DNA from: a bacterium | GTDB lineage: Bacteria > Vulcanimicrobiota > Vulcanimicrobiia > Vulcanimicrobiales > Vulcanimicrobiaceae | DNA length: 64,000 nucleotides | Assembly: GCA_021832345.1 (NCBI GenBank) | Contig: JAKBKY010000005.1 | Coordinates: forward strand, 62,001-126,000 | Direction of reading: 5' to 3' | Shown: positions 15,610-23,977 of the stretch, in pieces | Layout: each line of letters begins with the position of its first letter | Numbering within the stretch: position 1 is the stretch's first letter | Notes under the pieces: model-generated | Told to the model about the DNA's origin: nothing | Database searches by the model: none | Seen by the model: only the letters and a program-made list of their open reading frames with translations | Position numbers and translations under genes: made by a program

Positions 15610-15963
15610 CTAGGCGGCGGCCTTCTTCCGGCGGGAGGTGGTTCTGCGCGTCGCCTTCCGGCGAGTGACTTTACGAACGGTCTTCCGTGCAGCGGTGCGA
15701 CGGGTGGCTTTCCTGCGAGTCGCTTTCTTGCGGGTGGCTTTCTTGCGGGTGGCTTTCTTTCGCGTCGTCTTGCGAGCTGCGGTTTTGCGAGTCGCTTTGC
15801 GTGCCGTCCGTTTTTTCGGAGCCGCTTTCTTGCGGGTGGCTTTCTTTCGCGTCGTCTTGCGAGCTGCGGTTTTGCGAGTCGCTTTGCGTGCCGTCCGTTT
15901 TTTCGGAGCCGCTTTCTTGGCAGCGCGCTTGGGCGCCGCCTTCTTTGTTCGTGTGACTGCCAT
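15610..15963 (-). CDS. Histone H1-like Lys/Arg/Ala-rich DNA-binding protein
   Basis: A 117-residue protein made almost only of K, R, A, T and a few P, with repeats of the type KKATRKKA, RKTAARKT and APKKRTARK. This composition matches the C-terminal tail of eukaryotic H1 and bacterial H1-like proteins such as HctA/HctB, AlgP or HupS tails. These bind and condense DNA without a folded domain. No globular part is present. An 87-base segment is tandemly duplicated inside the gene. AAAGGA lies about 10 bases before the ATG on the minus strand. It is divergent from the hydrolase gene. Nucleoid compaction is the likely role. Confidence 0.8.
   Translation of the reverse strand: MAVTRTKKAAPKRAAKKAAPKKRTARKATRKTAARKTTRKKATRKKAAPKKRTARKATRKTAARKTTRKKATRKKATRKKATRRKATRRTAARKTVRKVTRRKATRRTTSRRKKAAA
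15745..15918. repeat. Two tandem 87-bp repeats in the histone-like gene
   Basis: The segment beginning at 15745 recurs at 15832 essentially unchanged, giving a 29-residue protein repeat. Shorter 15-base units of the GCGGGTGGCTTTCTT type flank it. Such in-frame repeats can expand or shrink by slippage and change the protein length. Confidence 0.85.
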
Positions 15964-16038
15964 CGTTTGGAGTCATCCTTTCTCCGACCGCGACGCGGCC
16001 GGGGTTATTGCTTACGTTATACAGGAAGATGAGCATCG

Positions 16039-16842
16039 ATGCAAGTTTTGGTGGATGAGGTCAAGCTCGCGGTTCACTCGCGCGGCACCGGAGAGAGCGT
16101 GATTCTGCTTCATGGTTTCCCTCTGACTCACGCGATTTGGGATGCGCAGTGCGCCGCGCTCGCAACGAATTTCCGCGTCGTCACGATGGATCTACGCGGC
16201 TCCGGCGGCTCCGGCGCGCCTCCGGGGCCCTATCTGGTGGAGTCGCTCGCAAGCGATGTAGCCGGCGTCCTCGATGCGCTTGGGATCGAGTGCGCGAATC
16301 TCATTGGTCATTCATTAGGGGGCTATGTGGCGCTTGCGTTTGCCCGCATGTTCACCGAACGCGTCGTGCGCTTAGCATTGGTCTGCAGCCGGTTGGCTGC
16401 CGATACGCCGGCGCAGGCGGCAGCGCGTCGGCAGTTAGCGACGCAACTTGAATGTGAAGGTTCGGTGGAACCGGTGGTAGATGCGTACCTGAGCCGACTC
16501 TTCGCGCCGGCGCGTTTCGATGCGGATCGGAGGCTCGTCGACGATGTTGCAGGGCTGATACGAAGCAACTCGTCGCGAGGTCTGGCAGCGCTCCTGCACG
16601 CCATGGCGCAACGTCCCTCAAGCGAGGATATCGCAGCAGACTTAGCGATGCCGGCGCTGGTGCTGGCGGGAGAAGACGACCTGGTGGTATCGATTGAGGA
16701 ATCGCGGGCCATCGCAGCGGCCTTTCCGGCCGGTCGTGTCCAGGTATGCTCGAACAGCGGGCATCTGCCGATGCTCGAAGCGCCGCAGGCGACGAGTGCG
16801 GCGCTGGCAGCCTTCTTGGCGCTACCGGTAGGTGCGAAGTGA
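16039..16842 (+). CDS. Alpha/beta-hydrolase
   Basis: A 267-residue soluble alpha/beta-hydrolase fold enzyme. The oxyanion strand is VILLHGFPLTHAIWD (about 21-35), then MDLRGSGGSGAPPGPY, the nucleophile elbow GHSLGGYVAL (Ser at about residue 93), the acid in LAGEDDLVVS and the histidine in SGHLPMLEAPQ. The overall pattern resembles 3-oxoadipate enol-lactonase/BioH-type hydrolases, but the substrate cannot be fixed from sequence. The ATG at 16039 is the only reasonable start. The 3' end overlaps the convergent small membrane gene by 21 bases. Confidence 0.85.
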   Translation: MQVLVDEVKLAVHSRGTGESVILLHGFPLTHAIWDAQCAALATNFRVVTMDLRGSGGSGAPPGPYLVESLASDVAGVLDALGIECANLIGHSLGGYVALAFARMFTERVVRLALVCSRLAADTPAQAAARRQLATQLECEGSVEPVVDAYLSRLFAPARFDADRRLVDDVAGLIRSNSSRGLAALLHAMAQRPSSEDIAADLAMPALVLAGEDDLVVSIEESRAIAAAFPAGRVQVCSNSGHLPMLEAPQATSAALAAFLALPVGAK

Positions 16843-17013
16843 ACCGGACGAGCGGCGTATGAGGCGGTAGCCGAAGAGCCCGGCGACGACGAGCGCCGCA
16901 ACGATTGCCGCGACCAGTACCACCTTAAAGACGAGCGCCAGGAGCATCAGGCCGAGGATGGCCAGGGCGATCACGGCCGTTATGCGCAGGAACATGGCAA
17001 GCATGGGGTTCAT
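16822..17013 (-). CDS. Small membrane protein
   Basis: A 63-residue protein with two closely spaced hydrophobic stretches (about residues 3-27 and 29-49) and a basic C-terminal tail RLIRRSSGSLRTYR. It probably spans the inner membrane twice with a cytoplasmic tail. It is supported by a strong Shine-Dalgarno (GGAGG, 5 bases before the ATG on the minus strand). The function is unknown. Confidence 0.6.
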   Translation of the reverse strand: MNPMLAMFLRITAVIALAILGLMLLALVFKVVLVAAIVAALVVAGLFGYRLIRRSSGSLRTYR

Positions 17014-17089
17014 CGTTTCCTCCAGGATGGACTTTCACCCGATCCTACCGATATAGTATGGGCAAGGTTTCGCAATAGGAGTGGTTGGT

Positions 17090-17248
17090 ATGGACGTTCA
17101 GGGTATTGCAACGCAACTAGCCTCGTCCTCGGTGACGGGGCAGGTGAACTCCAGCGTCTTGGCTGCGGTCCAGAACCTCAGTAAGAACCTCGCTGCGGAG
17201 CTCTTTGCCTCCATCGGCTTGGGGAGTTCGATCGACCGCTACGCTTGA
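17090..17248 (+). CDS. YjfB-like putative motility protein (52 aa)
   Basis: A 52-residue frame starting MDVQGIATQLASSSVTGQV, with the amphipathic helix pattern VLAAVQNLSKNLAAELFASI. It resembles the YjfB family of short putative motility proteins, which start MDI and have a similar length and helix. AGGAG at 17077-17081 lies 8 bases before the ATG, a good ribosome site. A GC-rich hairpin (GGCCCC/GGGGCC) occurs about 30 bases beyond the stop. The match is by eye and the family's function is not established; no flagellar gene is nearby. Confidence 0.55.
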   Translation: MDVQGIATQLASSSVTGQVNSSVLAAVQNLSKNLAAELFASIGLGSSIDRYA

Positions 17249-17404
17249 GCGATGGTCACCGTTCTCGTTCCCCAGGCCCCGCCCTACGGGGCCTTCCCCG
17301 TTCCGCCGCCCTCACGGCAGGTTCAATGCCTCCGAGTGTCGCAGTCTATCGCCTCCGCTTTACGCGATCTTTGCATAATCCTCAATTCACGGGAGATCTT
17401 TCGT

Positions 17405-18205
17405 ATGACCGTTTTGCTTCGCCGTGCCATGCTTACCATGGGCTGCGCACTCATCTGCGGTAGCGTGGCGCTGGCTGCGCCGGCACCGTCTGCCACTCCC
17501 GTCCCGCTCTCGGCGGCCAAACCCATTCGTCGTCTGCTCTATTCGTTCACCTATGGATCGAGCAGCGATCTCTCGGTCCACGGGTCGGGAATCGGGGCGA
17601 GTTCCGGTGGCAAGGGCCCCAGCAGCGGAGGGAATGCGTCGGGCATTTCGCGCTTTCGGGCCGGCTTGTCGGATCGCGGCACGATCGGCGTCGACGTGCT
17701 CCGCGTCCAACCCGACACCGGACTCATCGTTCGTGTGTGGGAGCATGCGTGGAAGACGCGCTCGGCGGCGCCGGCGACCTGCGTGGTCTACGGGAACACG
17801 AACGTCATCTGCGATCCGGCGAAGAAGGTCAACGTCGAGGAGTTCACGCTCCTGCGCTTCCTCGGGAAGAACTTCATCAATCCCGTGGAGATCGGGCCGA
17901 AGGGCGGTTGGAAAATCGACAATACCGGGCCGGTCATGAGCATGAAGAACCACTTCCGCATCTTGAAGAACGTTAAGGGGGTCATGCAGATCCACGAAAC
18001 GGCCGTCTTGACCCGCAAAGGTGCGCGCCCGATGACGGCCACGACCGACGGCAAGATCAGCTACGATGCCCCGCGCTCCGTGCCGCTCTCCATCTTTGAA
18101 GACACCATCACGCGCGAGCGCAAGAGCATCAGGCAGTACGAAAAACTCACGACGCAGATTCAGCTCAATCTCGTCCACGACTCGATGGCGGCGGTCAAGA
18201 GCTAA
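17405..18205 (+). CDS. Exported protein of unknown function
   Basis: A 266-residue protein with a clear signal peptide (basic start MTVLLRRA, hydrophobic core, cleavage near VALAAPAP at about residue 25). After a Pro/Ala spacer and a Gly/Ser-rich loop (about 53-80), the body has beta-rich sequence with two cysteines in ATCVVYGNTNVICDPAK (about 123-139) that may form a disulfide. No family is recognised. GGGAG lies about 9 bases before the ATG at 17405. It ends convergently with an 11-base overlap with the Nudix gene. Periplasmic or outer-membrane-associated location is inferred. Confidence 0.6.
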   Translation: MTVLLRRAMLTMGCALICGSVALAAPAPSATPVPLSAAKPIRRLLYSFTYGSSSDLSVHGSGIGASSGGKGPSSGGNASGISRFRAGLSDRGTIGVDVLRVQPDTGLIVRVWEHAWKTRSAAPATCVVYGNTNVICDPAKKVNVEEFTLLRFLGKNFINPVEIGPKGGWKIDNTGPVMSMKNHFRILKNVKGVMQIHETAVLTRKGARPMTATTDGKISYDAPRSVPLSIFEDTITRERKSIRQYEKLTTQIQLNLVHDSMAAVKS

Positions 18206-18740
18206 TCGCTTCGAGGCCGAGATAGGCGGCAGCGATCGACGCGCCCGTGTCGATCGCTCCTTGCCGTAGCAGTATCTGGAGGGAGCCGAGGGCAACCAGT
18301 TCGACTTCGATCTGTTCGGTTGGATCGAGACGCTGGTTGCTTTCCAACCGTGCGTTTTCGGCCAGATAGACATAGGCGTAGGCGTCCGAGTGCACGGGTT
18401 CGGCGCGATAGCGTCCGATCAGACGTAGCGATGGGGCGGCGTATCCCGTCTCTTCGGCAAGCTCGCGATGCGCGCAGGCCAGCGGATCTTCCCCCGGTTC
18501 GAGCGATCCCGCCGGGAGTTCGAGCCCGATGGAGTCCGCACCGTAGCGATACTGCCGCACGAGGACGACCTGGCGGTCCGCCGTCAACGCGAAGATGACC
18601 ACGAACCCGGCCGATTCGCGGACATAGTAGTCCGCAATGACGGTGCCGTCCGGTAACTCGATGTCGTCCTTGCGCAAGCGCAAGTATTTGGAGTCCACAA
18701 CATAGACGGAGGCACGGCGGCGCCAGAGCGGTTTTTCCAT
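18195..18740 (-). CDS. Nudix hydrolase, ADP-ribose pyrophosphatase type
   Basis: A 181-residue Nudix protein. The Nudix box is complete: Gly in GSLEPGEDP, then REL, then AEETGY (about 78-100), giving the GX5EX7REUXEEXGU pattern with all metal-binding glutamates. The preceding VVLVRQYRYGADSIGLELPAG stretch is typical of ADP-ribose pyrophosphatases (NudF type). It probably hydrolyses ADP-ribose or another nucleoside diphosphate sugar, recycling or sanitising metabolites. It is divergent from the 3-hydroxyacyl-CoA dehydrogenase gene, with about 55 bases between the chosen starts. Confidence 0.88.
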   Translation of the reverse strand: MEKPLWRRRASVYVVDSKYLRLRKDDIELPDGTVIADYYVRESAGFVVIFALTADRQVVLVRQYRYGADSIGLELPAGSLEPGEDPLACAHRELAEETGYAAPSLRLIGRYRAEPVHSDAYAYVYLAENARLESNQRLDPTEQIEVELVALGSLQILLRQGAIDTGASIAAAYLGLEAISS

Positions 18741-18796
18741 GATGGGTGAGGTACGCGACGGGGCTTCCAGGGGCCTCGCCGCGAACCGTCACCTGC

Positions 18797-20392
18797 GTGG
18801 ATGAACGGATAATCATCGTCGGTGGGGGTACGATGGGGGCGGGTATCGCCGCCGTCGCAGCGCGCGCCGGTTTCTCAGTCGACCTGGTGGAACCCGACGC
18901 GGCCGCTGCCGAGCGCGCGAAGCAACGACTGGCTCGCGAGGCTGCCCGTGATGCGGGCGCGTGGGCCGGCACAGTCGTGCTCCATGACGCGGTGCCCGAG
19001 AGCAGCGATGCCATCCTCGGGCTCGAAGCCGTCGTCGAAAGCGCGCAGGTCAAAGCCGAGGTCCTGGGGGCGTTGGCGAAGGCACTGCCGGCGGATGCAG
19101 TACTCGCCACCAACACCTCCTCGTTGAGTGTCGATGAGCTGGCGCAGTTCGTCGACCGCCCGGAGCGTTTCCTCGGGCTACACTTTTTCAATCCGCCAAC
19201 CGTCATGGAACTCGTCGAGATCGTGCCTGCGTCCGGGACGAGTGATGCTGCGCTCGCGCGAGCGCGTGAGTTGATCGCGCGTTTAGGGAAGACGAGTGTG
19301 CAGGCATCCGACACCCCGGGGTTTATCGTCAATCGTGTTGCGCGCCCCTACTATCTACAGAGCATGCACGCTCTCGATGAGGGAGTGGGCGCCGTCGAGG
19401 AACTCGATGCGCTTGCGCGAGGCGCCGGCTTTCGCATGGGCCCCTTCGAGCTCATGGATTTGATCGGACTCGATGTGAGTCTGGCAACCAGCGAATCGAT
19501 CTATGAACGAACTGGAGCTGCACGGCTTGAGCCGGTCGCACTGCAACGCACCATGGTTGCCGATGGTCGATTGGGGCGTAAGACCGGGCATGGATTCTAC
19601 GATTACGCCGACGGATCTGCGCCGCGCGTTGATGACGGTTTGCTTGCGGAACCCCAGACACGCAACGAGGATGAAAGCGTGGTCATCATCGGTGCCGGCG
19701 GATTGGCCGACGATCTCGCGGAGCGATTGGCGGAACCGTTTGCTAACGTCACGCGACTGGAGAGCGAGGAGTTCCTCAACGAACTCAGCGCCGCGGCGAC
19801 GATCGTGATCGACGTGGGCGACGGCACCATGGATCGCAGCAGGGTGCTGCGGGAACTCGATGGACTGCTTGCGCCCGAGTGCGTAATCTTTGCCGACGCC
19901 TATGCTACGGATTTGGATGTGACGGCCTCCGCTCTCAAACATCCGGAGCGGCTCGTCGGCTATGGTATTCTCGGATCGCTGGAGCGTCAGCGCGTTGTTG
20001 AAGTCGTCGATCTTGAGCGCGTCTCCGATGATGCCCTCGCACTGGCTCAGGAGGTCTTTGAATCCCTGCTCCGCCGGGTGGTCCTGGTGGAGAATGCGCC
20101 GGGCCTCTTTCTTGGGCGCACCGTCGCATCGATTGTGAACGAAGCCGTCATCGCGGTGCACGAAGATGTTGCCTCGACCGACGATATCGATGTTGCCATG
20201 CGCTTAGGAACGAACTATCCTATTGGGCCGATTGCCTGGGGCCGCGAGATCGGCGGTGCGCGCATCGCTCGCATCTTGCATCGCCTGGCCGATGCGCGCG
20301 GCCCGGCCTTTGCGCCGCATCGTGCGCTGTGGGTTCTGGACATCGACGAAGACGGCGAGGACGCTCTTGAGCTGGATCGGCCGGTACTCTAG
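18797..20392 (+). CDS. 3-hydroxyacyl-CoA dehydrogenase (PaaH-like, duplicated domains)
   Basis: A 531-residue NAD-dependent 3-hydroxyacyl-CoA dehydrogenase. The Rossmann motif VGGGTMGAGIA is at about residue 7-17 and HFFNPPTVMELVEIV (about 130) marks the active site. FIVNRVARPYYLQSMHALDEGV and the DLIGLDV segment complete the first unit. A second, weaker Rossmann region (VVIIGAGGLADDLAE) follows from about residue 295 and a second C-terminal helical domain from about 400 (GLFLGRTVASIVNEAV), as in PaaH/PaaC enzymes. It oxidises a 3-hydroxyacyl-CoA to the 3-keto form for the adjacent thiolase. GTG 18797 is preferred; the frame is open to 18746, which would nearly touch the divergent gene. Confidence 0.87.
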   Translation: MDERIIIVGGGTMGAGIAAVAARAGFSVDLVEPDAAAAERAKQRLAREAARDAGAWAGTVVLHDAVPESSDAILGLEAVVESAQVKAEVLGALAKALPADAVLATNTSSLSVDELAQFVDRPERFLGLHFFNPPTVMELVEIVPASGTSDAALARARELIARLGKTSVQASDTPGFIVNRVARPYYLQSMHALDEGVGAVEELDALARGAGFRMGPFELMDLIGLDVSLATSESIYERTGAARLEPVALQRTMVADGRLGRKTGHGFYDYADGSAPRVDDGLLAEPQTRNEDESVVIIGAGGLADDLAERLAEPFANVTRLESEEFLNELSAAATIVIDVGDGTMDRSRVLRELDGLLAPECVIFADAYATDLDVTASALKHPERLVGYGILGSLERQRVVEVVDLERVSDDALALAQEVFESLLRRVVLVENAPGLFLGRTVASIVNEAVIAVHEDVASTDDIDVAMRLGTNYPIGPIAWGREIGGARIARILHRLADARGPAFAPHRALWVLDIDEDGEDALELDRPVL

Positions 20393-20398
20393 TGCAGG

Positions 20399-20546
20399 CC
20401 GTCAAGCAGATCATATCTTGTCTCGCGGGTCTTTTCGGCCGCTTCGTCGTTGCTCTTCGGTCACGAAGCTACGGCTTCGCTCCCTCATCGCGCCTAGAAT
20501 CGACTCGAAAATTCTTCGCGATCTTAAGATACGCTCTGCTTGACGG
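20399..20546. repeat. Palindromic MITE-like element, copy 1
   Basis: A 148-bp element with 11-bp perfect terminal inverted repeats (CCGTCAAGCAG at 20399-20409 and its complement at 20536-20546). The interior holds the hairpin CGAAGCTACGGCTTCG, part of a 23-bp exact match (20461-20483) to the copy at 43.5 kb. It lies just after the dehydrogenase stop and 10 bases before the thiolase start. Confidence 0.75.
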
Positions 20547-20555
20547 ACTACACTG

Positions 20556-21734
20556 ATGAACGGACGCGATGTGTGGGTGGTCGATGCGGTGCGTACGCCG
20601 ATTGGCCGGCATGGCGGGGCGCTCGCGGATGTGCGCCCGGACGAGCTGGCCGCTTGCGTGTTGCGCGCATTAGCCGAGCGCAACAACCTGGACCCGTCGA
20701 TCGTCGACGACGTACACCTGGGTGCTGCCAATCAGAGCGGCGAGGACAATCGCAATGTTGCACGCATGGCGGCGCTCCTTGCCGGTTTCCCCGTCGACGT
20801 TCCCGGTGCGACGATGAATCGGCTCTGTGGCTCAAGTCTGCAGGCGATCATCGGAGCTGCGCACGCGATCGCCTGTGGTGAGGGCGATGTCATCGTTGCC
20901 GGTGGGGTCGAATCGATGAGCCGCGCTCCCTACGTTATTCCCAAGCCTTCTCGACCGTTTGCGCGTACGCCGGAGATCTTCGATACGACGCTGGGTTGGC
21001 GGATGATCAACGCAGCAATGCCGGCCGAATGGAGGATTCCGCTTGGAGAGACCGCAGAGCGCGTCGCGCGTCTCTATGGAATCAGCCGCGATGAGCAAGA
21101 TCGCTTCGCATACGACTCGCAGTGCAAGTGTGCGGCGGCCCTTGAAGCAGAGGCATTCGACGGTGAACTCATCGCGGTCGGCGCCGTGGCGCGCGACGAA
21201 CATCCGCGACCGGAGACCACGCTCGAAGGATTGGCCCGGCTCAAACCCGCTTTTTCCGCGGACGGAACCGTGACGGCCGGTAACTCTTCCGGCATCAATG
21301 ACGGCGCTTCGGCGCTTCTTCTGGCTTCCGCTGACGCCGCGCGTCGTCAGGGTTGGTCGCCGTTGGCTCGAGTGGTCGCAAGCGGCGTTGCCGGCGTCTC
21401 GCCTGACGTGATGGGCCTTGGCCCCATCCCGGCGACGCGCGTGGCGCTGGTGCGAGCGGGCCTGCAGATCGCCGATCTCGACCTCATCGAGATCAACGAG
21501 GCATTCGCAGCGCAGTCGATCGCCTGCATGCGTGACCTGGAGTTGGATGCGCAAAGAACGAACGTCAACGGTGGTGCGATTGCGTTGGGACATCCACTGG
21601 GGGCCAGCGGCGCGCGCATAGCGACAACCCTGTTGCATGAGCTGGCTCGGCGTAGAGGTCGCTACGGCCTTGCCACCATGTGCATCGGCGTCGGGCAAGG
21701 CATAGCTGCTATCTTTGAGGCAATTTCGCCGTGA
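20556..21734 (+). CDS. Acetyl-CoA acyltransferase (thiolase, PcaF/PaaJ/FadA type)
   Basis: A 392-residue thiolase II-fold enzyme that cleaves 3-ketoacyl-CoA with CoA to acetyl-CoA and a shortened acyl-CoA. The nucleophile is Cys91 in MNRLCGSSLQA. The catalytic histidine is in ALGHPLGASGAR (about 346-357) and the second cysteine in MCIGVGQGIA (about 377). Length and motifs match degradative beta-ketoadipyl-CoA thiolases as well as general acetyl-CoA acetyltransferases. It follows the dehydrogenase and overlaps the aldehyde dehydrogenase by GTGA, so these genes probably form one operon, although MITE copy 1 lies between the dehydrogenase and thiolase genes. Confidence 0.92.
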   Translation: MNGRDVWVVDAVRTPIGRHGGALADVRPDELAACVLRALAERNNLDPSIVDDVHLGAANQSGEDNRNVARMAALLAGFPVDVPGATMNRLCGSSLQAIIGAAHAIACGEGDVIVAGGVESMSRAPYVIPKPSRPFARTPEIFDTTLGWRMINAAMPAEWRIPLGETAERVARLYGISRDEQDRFAYDSQCKCAAALEAEAFDGELIAVGAVARDEHPRPETTLEGLARLKPAFSADGTVTAGNSSGINDGASALLLASADAARRQGWSPLARVVASGVAGVSPDVMGLGPIPATRVALVRAGLQIADLDLIEINEAFAAQSIACMRDLELDAQRTNVNGGAIALGHPLGASGARIATTLLHELARRRGRYGLATMCIGVGQGIAAIFEAISP

Positions 21735-23215
21735 CCGGGAACATCCCCAAAATGCAACTCTTGATCGGAGGGAGATGGCGCGACGCAGAGGGCGGCGGCT
21801 CATACGCCGATGTGAACCCGGCGACGGGGGCCGTGCTCGCGCAGGTTGCCGAGGCGAGCGCGACGGATGTCGATGCTGCGGTGAGCGCTGCCAGGGCTGC
21901 TTTTGAGCGCGGCAAGTGGGCAACGATGCCTGCGGTTCGGCGCGGCAAGGCTCTCTATAAGCTCGCGCAGCTTGTCGGCGAACGGGCAGGCGATCTCGCG
22001 CTGCTGGAGGTGCGTGATAACGGCAAAGCGCTGGCCACGGCCAAGGGCGAGATCGGTGCGCTCGTCGACTGCCTGGAGTTCTACGCGGGCGCTGCCACGA
22101 AAAACTATGGGCAGACGTTGGCGGGCCCAACCGCGTCCTACCTGGCCTACACGTTACGCGAGCCGGTCGGCGTTGTCGGGGCGATCGTCCCGTGGAACTT
22201 CCCCATGCTGCTGGCATCCTGGAAGGTTGCTCCTGCGCTTGCGGCCGGTTGCACGGTTGTCCTCAAGCCCGCGCCCAGCACGCCGCTCTCGGCGCTCGAG
22301 CTTGGCAGGCTCGCGCTTGAAGCCGGTATTCCCGAGGGTGTGCTCAACGTGATCACGGGATCGAGCCGTCAACTTGGCCAGTGGCTCGTCGAACATCCCG
22401 GTGTCGATAAGATCGCCTTTACCGGGAGCACGGCGACCGGCAGAGTCGTCGCCGCCACCGCTGCGCGGAGTCTCAAGCGCGTGACCCTGGAGCTTGGCGG
22501 GAAATCTCCGTCGATTGTTTTCGATGATGCGCAACTCGATGCGGCCGTCAACGGTGCGTTGTACGGGATCTTCTATAACGCCGGGCAGACATGTGAAGCT
22601 CGCTCGCGCGTGCTGGTGCAGGCGGCAATCTTCGATGCGTTTGTTGCCGCGTTCCTCGAGAAGAGCGCGCGAGTGCGCGTCGGCGACCCCGAGAACCCGC
22701 AGACCCACATGGGGGCGATTACGTCGCCGGAGCAGTATGAGAAGATCCGCAGCTACTGTGATATGGGCAGGGTTGAAGGCGCCACCCTCCTTCTCGGCGG
22801 CTCTCCGGCGCCGGTCGCCGGGTTTGAGGCAGGTCTGTTCTGGAGCCCGACCGTCTTCGCGGCGGCGGCGCATCATCGCATTGCGCGAGAGGAGATCTTC
22901 GGCCCGGTCGTCACCGTTGCGCCGTTTGGCACCGAGAGCGAGGCGATTGCGCTGGCGAACGATTCGGAGTACGGTCTTTCGGCCAGCGTGTGGACGCGAG
23001 ACCTAGGACGCGCGGGCCGCACAGCGGCGGCTCTTCGTAGCGGAACGGTGGCGGTCAACACGCCCTATGCGGTCTTTCCCGGCATCCCGTTCGGCGGATA
23101 CAAGCAGTCGGGCTACGGGCGCGAACTCGGCATGGAAACGATGGCGCTCTACAGCGAGACCAAGAGCGTCATCACCTATCTCGGCACCAAGCCGATCGAT
23201 CCATTTGGAGTGTAG
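21731..23215 (+). CDS. NAD(P)-dependent aldehyde dehydrogenase
   Basis: A 494-residue aldehyde dehydrogenase. Cofactor and active-site elements are present: VVGAIVPWNFPML (about 145-157), the glycine motif FTGSTATGR, the general base Glu in LELGGKSP (about 254) and nucleophile Cys288 in NAGQTCEAR. It oxidises an aldehyde to the acid or CoA-pathway intermediate. Similarity by eye is to betaine/phenylacetaldehyde/aminobutyraldehyde dehydrogenases, so the exact aldehyde is not determined. The GTG start overlaps the thiolase stop. In this cluster it could handle an aromatic or ring-opened semialdehyde. Confidence 0.9.
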   Translation: MTGNIPKMQLLIGGRWRDAEGGGSYADVNPATGAVLAQVAEASATDVDAAVSAARAAFERGKWATMPAVRRGKALYKLAQLVGERAGDLALLEVRDNGKALATAKGEIGALVDCLEFYAGAATKNYGQTLAGPTASYLAYTLREPVGVVGAIVPWNFPMLLASWKVAPALAAGCTVVLKPAPSTPLSALELGRLALEAGIPEGVLNVITGSSRQLGQWLVEHPGVDKIAFTGSTATGRVVAATAARSLKRVTLELGGKSPSIVFDDAQLDAAVNGALYGIFYNAGQTCEARSRVLVQAAIFDAFVAAFLEKSARVRVGDPENPQTHMGAITSPEQYEKIRSYCDMGRVEGATLLLGGSPAPVAGFEAGLFWSPTVFAAAAHHRIAREEIFGPVVTVAPFGTESEAIALANDSEYGLSASVWTRDLGRAGRTAAALRSGTVAVNTPYAVFPGIPFGGYKQSGYGRELGMETMALYSETKSVITYLGTKPIDPFGV

Positions 23216-23230
23216 CATCCCATCGAAAGC

Positions 23231-23539
23231 TTGAAGATCGGCAGCTTCTATGCTACGACATCCGGGACGCTGTGGAAGGACGGCACGTACTTTCCGGCAG
23301 GAACGCGCGTGATGGTCAGTGGGTTGCATCTCGACCAGGGGTTCTGCGTGCGTTTCCCAACCGCTGTTGACGGCCAGCCGCTGGAAACATGGGAGGAGTG
23401 GACGGAGGCGGCGTTCCTTGCCGAAGAGGGCAGCGTCGAACTCGGCCGGTTACCGGCCGCCGACGTGCTCGCCGAAGCGCGCAAGGTTCTTTGTGATGCC
23501 GATGACGGCTGCCATCTGCACCTGCACGACGAAGATTAG
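23231..23539 (+). CDS. Hypothetical protein (102 aa)
   Basis: A small acidic soluble protein from a TTG start, reading MKIGSFYATTSGTLWKDG and ending in a His/Asp-rich tail (CHLHLHDED). The opening has an SH3-like beta pattern (GTYFPAGTRVMVSG). No family is recognised. It lies 15 bases after the aldehyde dehydrogenase stop on the same strand and may be co-transcribed. The terminal C-x-LHLHDED could bind a metal, which is speculative. Confidence 0.5.
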   Translation: MKIGSFYATTSGTLWKDGTYFPAGTRVMVSGLHLDQGFCVRFPTAVDGQPLETWEEWTEAAFLAEEGSVELGRLPAADVLAEARKVLCDADDGCHLHLHDED

Positions 23540-23540
23540 C

Positions 23541-23930
23541 TTAGCCTGCCAGCTTGACGCCGTTGTACCACGCGCTGGTGCAGACGGTCGGCGTGACGGT
23601 CTGCGTCGGCGAGGCTTGGTAGACGTACCGCCAACAGTAGATGGTTCCAGGCGTGAGATTCGAGAACGTCGTCTGTCCGCTGGAGTTGGTGTTCTGTTGC
23701 GCGATCGCGGGCAGGACGAGGTTACCGTTCGCAGAGTTGTACTCGCTGATCTGCTGGTTGGGCAGAGGGTTCCCTTGATAGGTCGCCGTGACCGTCGCGG
23801 TTGTCACGTTCGGAGGCGGCGACGGAGAGGGCGTCGGGCCATTCGCGAGATAGTTGAAGTTTGGCTTGCTACTGCATGCCGCGAGCGCGACAAGGCTGAG
23901 CAGGGCAAGGAATCGGAGAGACTTTTTCAC
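23541..23930 (-). CDS. Small lipoprotein with Ig-like/carboxypeptidase-regulatory-type fold
   Basis: A 129-residue lipoprotein from GTG 23930: MKKSLRFLALLSLVALAACSS has a lipobox with the cysteine at residue 19. A Pro/Ser linker (PTPSPSPPP) leads to a beta-sandwich-type domain (ATVTATYQGNPLPNQQISEY..SSGQTTFSNLTPGTIYCWRYVY) resembling bacterial Ig-like or carboxypeptidase regulatory domains. It should be anchored in a membrane facing the periplasm. The function is unknown. It is convergent with the preceding hypothetical gene and lies downstream of the antiporter on the same strand. Confidence 0.6.
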   Translation of the reverse strand: MKKSLRFLALLSLVALAACSSKPNFNYLANGPTPSPSPPPNVTTATVTATYQGNPLPNQQISEYNSANGNLVLPAIAQQNTNSSGQTTFSNLTPGTIYCWRYVYQASPTQTVTPTVCTSAWYNGVKLAG

Positions 23931-23977
23931 GTGCGTGGTCGTACTCGCTCTTACAGATTTTGGAGGTCTGCCTCGCA

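Noticed and set aside
15745-15918. Regularly repeated DNA that could suggest a CRISPR array
   Set aside because: Repeats are directly adjacent without spacers, lie in a coding frame and give a Lys/Arg/Ala protein; no cas genes.
20830-22217. A 461-codon minus-strand frame under the thiolase and aldehyde dehydrogenase genes
   Set aside because: Arg/Pro/Ser-rich shadow with no motif; both plus-strand enzymes are certain.
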